The notes beneath the pieces are model-generated. The model did no database searches and was not told the origin of the DNA. It saw nothing but the letters and a program-made list of their open reading frames with translations. Position numbers and translations under genes: made by a program. Shown here piece by piece: positions 7,175 through 11,297 of a DNA stretch of 11,297 nucleotides. The stretch lies in the NCBI GenBank assembly GCA_021298875.1, contig JAJTHJ010000230.1:1-11297 (forward strand), written 5' to 3'. The stretch's first letter is position 1. The number at the start of each line of letters is the position of its first letter. The DNA comes from Burkholderiales bacterium. GTDB lineage: Bacteria > Pseudomonadota > Gammaproteobacteria > Burkholderiales > Burkholderiaceae_F.

Positions 7175-8080
7175 TTACAGCCTTTCGCGCGCCGTGGTCT
7201 GAACTATCCGAGTCAGTCGTTCGAGCATCGGCACCTTCAGCCGCGAGTACTGCCAGTACAGAGGCACGGTCAGGGTCTGGCCGGGCACGAGCTCGACCAG
7301 CCGGCCGCTGGCCAGCAGCGCATCGACGAGCGGCGCCGGGTTCATGCCCCAGCCGAGCCCCGCCACGGTCGCATCGACAAAGGCCTGTGTCGAAGGCAAC
7401 CAGTGGCGCGGCGCCGCGACCGTCTGCCGGCACACGCGCCGCAGCCAGCGCGCCTGCAGTTGGTCTTTGTGATTGAACACCAGGCTCGGCGCGCGGCGCA
7501 GCGTCTCGGCATTGACGCCCGCGGCAAAGTGGCGGCGCACGAACTCCGGGCTGGCCGTGGCGAGGTAGCGCAGCGCGCCGAGCCGCACGCTGCGGCAACC
7601 CGGCACCGCGGTGCCGTGCGCGCCGACGGCCGCGACCACCCGGCCGCGCCGCAGCCATTCGGCGGTGTAATCCTGGTCGTCGATGGCGACATCCAGCAGC
7701 GCGTTCTCCTGCTCGGCAAACCTTGCCAACGCAGCGATGAACCAGGTCGCCAGACTGTCGGCGTTGACGGCCACGCGCAGCGTCGGCCGCTCGACCGTGG
7801 CGGCACCTGCGGCGCGCGTGGTCGCCCCCGCGGACAAGCCCGCGCCGAGATCGGCTTCGAGCATGCCGACCAGTTCGGCATGGCGACACAGGCGGGCGCC
7901 GAGCTCGGTGGGCATGCAGGGTTGGCCGCGTACGACGAGTACCGCGCCGACGCGCTCTTCAAACAGCTTGACCCGCTGCGACACCGCCGAGGCCGTGACA
8001 TACAAGGCCAGCGCGGCGCGCTCGAAGCTGCCCTCGCGGATCACCGCGGCGACCGCAGCCAAGGAAGAGTAGTCGAGCAT
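7175..8080 (-). CDS. argP: LysR-type transcriptional regulator ArgP
   Basis: This 301-residue LysR-family regulator matches ArgP (IciA), which senses arginine or lysine and activates the arginine exporter argO in E. coli, or the LysG equivalent in actinobacteria. The N-terminal winged helix-turn-helix spans about residues 2-60, with GSFERAALALYVTASAVSQR at 17-36 as the DNA-reading segment. The ligand domain starts with the ArgP hallmark VNADSLATWF at 105-114, and length is close to the usual 297 or so. The gene is divergent from argO with 87 bases between the starts, the standard layout for an LTTR and its target. Start ATG 8080-8078 matches the family N-terminus MLDYSSL; the Shine-Dalgarno is weak. 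Autoregulation through the shared region is likely by analogy. The 3' end converges on the VOC gene. Confidence 0.93.
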   Translation of the reverse strand: MLDYSSLAAVAAVIREGSFERAALALYVTASAVSQRVKLFEERVGAVLVVRGQPCMPTELGARLCRHAELVGMLEADLGAGLSAGATTRAAGAATVERPTLRVAVNADSLATWFIAALARFAEQENALLDVAIDDQDYTAEWLRRGRVVAAVGAHGTAVPGCRSVRLGALRYLATASPEFVRRHFAAGVNAETLRRAPSLVFNHKDQLQARWLRRVCRQTVAAPRHWLPSTQAFVDATVAGLGWGMNPAPLVDALLASGRLVELVPGQTLTVPLYWQYSRLKVPMLERLTRIVQTTARERL

Positions 8081-8111
8081 GGCGCCGTCCGAGCGATCAA
8101 GAATCTCTGAA

Positions 8112-8134
8112 CCAGCTTAAGCAAAAATTGCTGG
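8112..8134. promoter_or_regulatory. Candidate ArgP operator between argP and argO
   Basis: The only AT-rich patch of the 87-base divergent gap carries three overlapping dyads: CCAGC...GCTGG (8112-8116 and 8130-8134), GCTTAAGC (8115-8122), and AGCAA-AAA-TTGCT (8120-8132). LysR-family operators are typically interrupted AT-rich dyads next to the regulator gene, so this is the best-placed ArgP site. No sigma70 promoter could be assigned with confidence to either gene. Confidence 0.5.
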
Positions 8135-8148
8135 TCGCGGTAGCGACC
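8133..8148. other. 6-bp hairpin in the presumed argO leader
   Basis: GGTCGC (8133-8138), loop GGTA, GCGACC (8143-8148) form a perfect stem 19 bases before the argO ATG. It abuts the candidate ArgP operator. It may be an extra operator half-site or an mRNA leader structure; function is not shown by sequence. Confidence 0.35.
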
Positions 8149-8167
8149 GTGCGCCGACACTGCGCGC

Positions 8168-8788
8168 ATGGAACTCGAGGGTCTCTCTTCAGGTATCGCG
8201 CTGGGCGGCTCGCTGATCGTCGCCATCGGTGCGCAAAACGCTTTCGTGCTGCGCCAGGGCTTGCGGCGCGAATACGTCGGCGCAGTCGTCGCCCTGTGCG
8301 CGGCGATCGACATCCTGTTGATGACGGCGGGTGTGGCCGGCCTGGCTGGCCTGGTGCGGCTGAGTCCCGCCGTGCTGACGCTGTGCACCGCCGCCGGCAC
8401 GGCCTTCCTGCTGTGGTACGGCTGGGGCGCAGCGCGGCGGGCGCTGGCGCCGCAGGTGCTGAGCGCACAAACGCAGGGGGCCGCGCAGAGCCGCGCGCGG
8501 GTGTTGGGCCAGACGCTGGCGATCACGCTGGCCAATCCGCACGTGTACCTGGATACCGTGCTGCTGGTGGGCGCCGTGGGCGCGAGTCAACCGGAGGCGC
8601 AACGGCTCTGGTTTCTGTTTGGTGCCAGTCTGGCCAGCGTGCTGTGGTTCACCGCGCTGGGCTTTGGTGCGCGCCTGCTGGCGCCGGTCTTTGCGCGACC
8701 GGTCGCCTGGCGCGTTCTCGACTTGGTGGTTGCCCTGACGATGTGGACGCTGGCCGCCCGTCTGCTGCGGGACGTGCTCGCGGCTTGA
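8168..8788 (+). CDS. argO: LysE-family arginine exporter ArgO
   Basis: This 206-residue integral inner-membrane exporter pumps arginine (and probably lysine or canavanine) out of the cell when the basic amino-acid pool is high. The LysE family motif GAQNAFVLRQG lies at residues 21-31, and the second conserved motif LANPHVYLDT at 121-130. Hydrophobic segments at about 5-25, 37-62, 68-87, 115-136, 147-172 and 180-202 fit the six-helix LysE layout. Length is close to E. coli ArgO (about 211). The assignment to ArgO over other LysE/RhtB members rests on these motifs plus the adjacent divergent argP. The ATG at 8168 gives the expected N-terminus; no strong Shine-Dalgarno is visible. A REP-like palindrome follows the stop. 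Confidence 0.93.
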   Translation: MELEGLSSGIALGGSLIVAIGAQNAFVLRQGLRREYVGAVVALCAAIDILLMTAGVAGLAGLVRLSPAVLTLCTAAGTAFLLWYGWGAARRALAPQVLSAQTQGAAQSRARVLGQTLAITLANPHVYLDTVLLVGAVGASQPEAQRLWFLFGASLASVLWFTALGFGARLLAPVFARPVAWRVLDLVVALTMWTLAARLLRDVLAA

Positions 8789-8846
8789 GGCGGGGTGCGT
8801 CCCGTCGTGCCGAGCCACTCCATTTCCAGGTCCTCAAGATAACTCT

Positions 8847-8872
8847 GTCGTTCCCGCTTTCGCGGGAACGAC
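8847..8872. repeat. REP-like 11-bp perfect palindrome between convergent genes
   Basis: GTCGTTCCCGC (8847-8857), loop TTTC, GCGGGAACGAC (8862-8872) form a perfect stem. It lies in the 118-base gap between the argO stop and the asparaginase stop, where it could act as a bidirectional transcription end, although T runs are weak (only CCTTTGTTG downstream on the plus strand). The TTCCCGC/GCGGGAA core matches dispersed intergenic palindromes I recall as common in proteobacterial genomes, so it is probably one copy of a genome-wide repeat. The rest of the gap (8789-8846, 8873-8906) shows no gene. Confidence 0.7.
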
Positions 8873-8906
8873 GTACCTTTGTTGTCCGAACGAAGCGGAA
8901 GTGGAA

Positions 8907-9908
8907 TCAGTGCTGAATGGCCGGAAGCTTGAACAGCATCTCCACCCGCCCCGTCACCGTGCCGCGATAGTTCTTCACCTGCGGCCGCGCAAACGGCGCG
9001 AGCGGCGTCGCGCCGGGGTCGTCCAGCAGCCCCAGTTGCCGCAACACCTCCACCGTCACCGCATGCAGCGCGCGCGCGTTGCCGTCGGCCACGCGGATCG
9101 CGATGCCGACGCCCTGGCTGGCAATGCCGATCGCCTGCACGCCGTCCGCGCCCACCTTGCTCACCCAGTCGCCGGGGGCAGTCTGCATCAGCGCCAGATC
9201 GACCCGGCCGGCGCCGGACACCAGGTCGGGGTGCCGGCGCATCGCGTAGGCGAGCGCGCCGAGTTCCGGCGTGCTGCCCGTGGCCAACAGCGCAAAGGCC
9301 TGAGCCAGTCTGGTGAGCGGCAGCGCGTAGTTTGGCGCGCTGCAGCCGTCGATGCCCATCGGCAGCGCCACGCCGGGGGCAAAGCGCTGCACTGCGCGGC
9401 GCACCGCGGTCTGCGCCGGTGCGTCGGAATCGAGATAGCTGCCGAGCGGCTGGTCGCACAGCCGGGCCAGCGCCAGAAAACCGCTGTGCTTGCCCGAGCA
9501 GTTGTGGCACAGCGCGCTCCAGCGCACGCCCGCCAGCGCCTTGGTGTCGGAGCTCTGGAAGTAGTAGGGCGCATGGCAGCCGCATTGCAGATCGGCCTCG
9601 CTCGCGCCGATGGCCGCCAGCGTCCGCGCCGCCGTGGCGACGTGGATCGCCTCGCCGTTATGGCTCGCGCACATCAGCGCGAGTTGCTGCGAGTCGAAGC
9701 CGAAGCGCTCCACGCCGCCGCCCTCGACCAAGGCCAACGCCTGCAAGGGCTTCAACGACGAGCGGGTGAAGTTCAGCGACTCCGGGTCGCCGATGCCGGC
9801 AATGAGCTTGCCGGCGCTATCGACCACTGCGATCGAGCCGACGTGCACCAGCTCCGCATGGCCGCCGCGGGTGGTGGTGGCGAGGGGGACGTGATTGGGG
9901 ACTTGCAT
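8907..9908 (-). CDS. Asparaginase, Rhizobium etli (ReAV / Asparaginase_II) type
   Basis: This 333-residue protein belongs to the asparaginase family known from R. etli inducible asparaginase, unrelated to the E. coli AnsA/AnsB fold. It should hydrolyse L-asparagine to aspartate and ammonia. The family's Ser-Lys catalytic pair matches Ser50 and Lys53 in TRSSLKPLQ (48-56). The zinc-site residues match Cys137 and Lys140 in CHNCSGKHSGF (134-144) and Cys189 in GIDGCSAPNY (185-194). The correspondence to R. etli residues is recalled from published structures. No signal peptide is seen, so it is cytosolic. The ATG at 9908-9906 gives MQVPNHVPLA; an upstream TTG (9995) is possible but its extra 29 residues are Arg-rich and atypical. 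No Shine-Dalgarno is visible before the ATG. It lies directly downstream of the low-GC gene on the same strand and converges on argO. Confidence 0.9.
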   Translation of the reverse strand: MQVPNHVPLATTTRGGHAELVHVGSIAVVDSAGKLIAGIGDPESLNFTRSSLKPLQALALVEGGGVERFGFDSQQLALMCASHNGEAIHVATAARTLAAIGASEADLQCGCHAPYYFQSSDTKALAGVRWSALCHNCSGKHSGFLALARLCDQPLGSYLDSDAPAQTAVRRAVQRFAPGVALPMGIDGCSAPNYALPLTRLAQAFALLATGSTPELGALAYAMRRHPDLVSGAGRVDLALMQTAPGDWVSKVGADGVQAIGIASQGVGIAIRVADGNARALHAVTVEVLRQLGLLDDPGATPLAPFARPQVKNYRGTVTGRVEMLFKLPAIQH

Positions 9909-9975
9909 GGTGAGTGATCGCCACTGTGCCGGTTGTCGTCTGATGCGTGGAGCGCGCAAGCGACACACAAAGCGC

Positions 9976-9983
9976 CCCAGCAA
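9976..9983 (+). repeat. Left copy of 8-base direct repeat flanking the low-GC gene
   Basis: CCCAGCAA, repeated at 11033-11040 in the same orientation. This copy lies 16 bases beyond the stop of the low-GC gene. Eight bases is short enough to be chance. Confidence 0.3.
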
Positions 9984-9998
9984 AGACGCGATCAATAT

Positions 9999-11024
9999 CT
10001 AATCCAGCTTAACAAACTTAGGTTTGGGGGAAATGATCTTCGGAGCCATCGCCTTTACATGAAGCCAATCTGGAGCATTGACGCTGACCAACTTATGTGA
10101 ACTAAGTATCAAGTCCTGTTGTGCGGCTTCATTTAGCGCATCCTCTATCTCTAAGGCTTTAGCATCCGGGTATTGTTCTAGCTGCTCCTGAATTTTCCGG
10201 GCCTTGGCGCTTGGCGTAATGAAGTAAGGGGGATGCTCTTGCTTGCCGAGGGTGCAAACTGCCCGTGCGACAGCGTGATAGGCATCGTTGAATAACCCCA
10301 TGAATCCGTTGGGATCGGCCAGCGTTACAAGCCAAAGACCGTGTTTACTACTGTATTGCACGCCGCTTCTATTGTTAAAGTGCGTCGATTCAGGGACAAT
10401 GCCAATCCTCAAGCCTTGCCCTCCTTCTAACTGGGCAAAGTTTGATTTTACTGTTGCCGCGAAATGACGCGGATCACCCTCTGCCGACAGAAACAAATCG
10501 GTCTTCCAGATTTTCTTTATGCGATCATTCAGGATAGGCTCGGCAATGTGTCCACGGGCCGCTACAGATACCCAAGGCCCGAAGCGAAAGGGCTTTCCGC
10601 TGCCTTGAGGTAGGAGGTACGAATCCGTTCCGGCCTCATCGACGACTGCATCCAAGAATCCAAGGTATTTGGCTCTTTCTTGCCCAAAGAGAAGGGAAGA
10701 AGGTTCAGCGTCCTTAACATACTTCGACGCGCGTCGCATTGCTTCGCTAATTGGTTTAGTAACGCTAGGCTCCTTGCCAAGGATCGCCTCGTGTATAGCC
10801 CACTCGAAACCATCGCCACGCATCCCTTTGTCTCTTTCAAGGCGTGCAACCTTCGCAATCTGTCGCATGCGAACATCAGCGAGCGGGGTGTTCAAGTCGG
10901 CAAGATCTTCTTCCGAAACCGCGTCAATTAATGCACGCAGTACAGATCTACTCACTGCGTAAAGAGCCCGTCCGTACTCGTCTATCGGGGCGTTCTGCTC
11001 AATAAATGTAATGTTTGCTGCCAC
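9999..11024 (-). CDS. Unrecognised 341-residue protein, possible PD-(D/E)XK nuclease
   Basis: I do not recognise this protein by family name. It has no signal peptide or membrane segment and looks soluble and cytosolic. The N-terminal ~130 residues are helical and charged, with a GDGFEWAIHEAI segment (70-81) placing Glu74 in a helix. KTDLFLS (174-180) holds Asp176 and AATVKSN (189-195) holds Lys193. This Glu helix, Asp strand, then (E/T)xK strand order matches the PD-(D/E)XK nuclease core with Thr191 in place of the usual Glu, but the ~100-residue gap between helix and Asp is long. The C-terminal ~80 residues (262-341) are Lys- and Pro-rich. The start is GTG (11024-11022), with GGGAG six bases upstream. 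Its ~45-50% GC contrasts with all neighbours, so transfer is likely. A restriction-like or anti-phage nuclease is inference; no methyltransferase partner is present. Confidence 0.85.
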   Translation of the reverse strand: MAANITFIEQNAPIDEYGRALYAVSRSVLRALIDAVSEEDLADLNTPLADVRMRQIAKVARLERDKGMRGDGFEWAIHEAILGKEPSVTKPISEAMRRASKYVKDAEPSSLLFGQERAKYLGFLDAVVDEAGTDSYLLPQGSGKPFRFGPWVSVAARGHIAEPILNDRIKKIWKTDLFLSAEGDPRHFAATVKSNFAQLEGGQGLRIGIVPESTHFNNRSGVQYSSKHGLWLVTLADPNGFMGLFNDAYHAVARAVCTLGKQEHPPYFITPSAKARKIQEQLEQYPDAKALEIEDALNEAAQQDLILSSHKLVSVNAPDWLHVKAMAPKIISPKPKFVKLD

Positions 11025-11030
11025 AGTGAA

Positions 11031-11035
11031 CTCCC
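11031..11035 (-). promoter_or_regulatory. Shine-Dalgarno of the low-GC gene
   Basis: GGGAG on the minus strand, six bases before the GTG at 11024. It is a strong, well-spaced site that fixes the GTG start and argues the gene is intact and expressed. Confidence 0.7.
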
Positions 11036-11040
11036 AGCAA
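11033..11040 (+). repeat. Right copy of 8-base direct repeat flanking the low-GC gene
   Basis: CCCAGCAA, same orientation as 9976-9983; it overlaps the ribosome site of the low-GC gene. If the repeat marks an insertion, the gene's start lies just inside it. Confidence 0.3.
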
Positions 11041-11088
11041 TTGGTTTATGTGGTTGGCCGGCCGTGGTAGTCGGCGAACTATGAAGTG

Positions 11089-11107
11089 CTGCCGTCTCGC
11101 GCGGCAG
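11089..11107. terminator. Hairpin after the right-edge gene
   Basis: CTGCCG (11089-11094), a 7-base loop, then CGGCAG (11102-11107). It lies 10 bases beyond the stop of the truncated right-edge gene and before the low-GC gene on the same strand. There is no T run, so termination is a guess from position. The remaining gap (11041-11088) contains a GGCCGGCC palindrome and no clear promoter for the low-GC gene. Confidence 0.3.
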
Positions 11108-11116
11108 AGTCAGTCC

Positions 11117-11297
11117 TCAGGCCGCGCCAGCCGCCGCTGGCGCCAACCTCGCATTGACTTCCTTCCGATACCGGTTCAACTCCTGCACGTTGGCAAAGCT
11201 GCGCTCGAAGAGCAGGCTCATGTTGTGCAGGATGCGCTCGACCACCTTGGTCTCCCACGCGGCGTCGAACTTGATCTGCTCGTCCAGCCAGCGCTCC
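11117..11297 (-). CDS. C-terminal end of an unrecognised protein (partial)
   Basis: The minus-strand frame is open from the window edge to the TGA at 11119-11117 and gives the last 59 residues of a longer protein. The visible part is highly charged and probably helical (DEQIKFDAAWETKVVERIL, then SLLFERSFANVQELNRYRKE), ending in an Ala-rich tail. The high GC matches the core genome, and GC-rich third positions support it being coding. The segment could be an amphipathic or coiled-coil C-terminus. I cannot name the family; the N-terminal domains lie outside the window. Confidence 0.7.
   Translation of the reverse strand, partial: ERWLDEQIKFDAAWETKVVERILHNMSLLFERSFANVQELNRYRKEVNARLAPAAAGAA

Larger units (their letters stand above)
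9985..11050. other. Low-GC segment, probable horizontally acquired single-gene insert
   Basis: Base composition drops sharply here: hand counts give 30/60 G/C at 10021-10080 and 26/60 at 10321-10380, against 45/60 at 5641-5700. The change coincides with one gene and reverts by about 11050, where high-GC sequence and another gene resume. No integrase, transposase or tRNA is visible, so the boundaries are approximate and set by composition only. Confidence 0.75.

Noticed and set aside
8789..8906. CRISPR or tandem repeat around the palindrome
   Set aside because: Only one copy of the palindrome is present in the window and there are no spacers.
10562..10962. Small open frames on both strands inside the low-GC gene, considered as a possible toxin-antitoxin pair
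   Set aside because: They lack ribosome sites and overlap a continuous 341-codon frame with a strong Shine-Dalgarno.
9985..11116. Insertion sequence carrying the low-GC gene
   Set aside because: No transposase and no terminal inverted repeats were found; the only repeat is an 8-base direct match.

Overview
The window is about 11.3 kb of mostly very GC-rich DNA (a hand count of 5641-5700 gives 45 G/C in 60 bases). The codon use and the gene order M23 peptidase - argS - SPOR protein - dsbA - SDR point to a betaproteobacterium, most likely Burkholderiales. This placement is inferred from remembered family and synteny patterns, not from a search. Nearly all of it is densely packed housekeeping sequence with no gene-free stretch over 300 bases. 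No tRNA, rRNA, CRISPR array or insertion sequence was seen.

Left block (1-4975, all minus strand, read right to left): an envelope M23 peptidase, arginyl-tRNA synthetase (argS), a membrane-anchored SPOR-domain protein, a periplasmic thiol oxidoreductase of the DsbA family, and a short-chain dehydrogenase whose C-terminus runs off the window. Gaps are 41, -4, 31 and 32 bases, so this reads as one operon joining cell-wall and periplasmic functions to argS.

Middle block (5079-8788): glutathione reductase (gor, minus) is divergent from a glyoxalase-like VOC protein (plus). The VOC gene converges on argP, a LysR-type regulator (minus). argP is divergent from argO, a LysE-type arginine exporter (plus). 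The 87-base argP-argO gap holds overlapping inverted repeats that make a good candidate ArgP operator.

Right block (8847-11297): a REP-like perfect palindrome separates argO from a convergent asparaginase of the Rhizobium etli type. Next comes a gene of clearly different base composition (about 43-50% GC in sampled lines) encoding a 341-residue protein I do not recognise. Its E / D / TxK pattern could be a PD-(D/E)XK nuclease core, so it is a candidate acquired single-gene restriction or defence cargo. An 8-base direct repeat lies at each end of the low-GC segment. High GC returns after it with the last 59 codons of another unrecognised minus-strand gene.

The best candidate for something undescribed is the low-GC gene at 9999-11024. 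The rest is ordinary core genome with a few regulatory or structural details worth checking.
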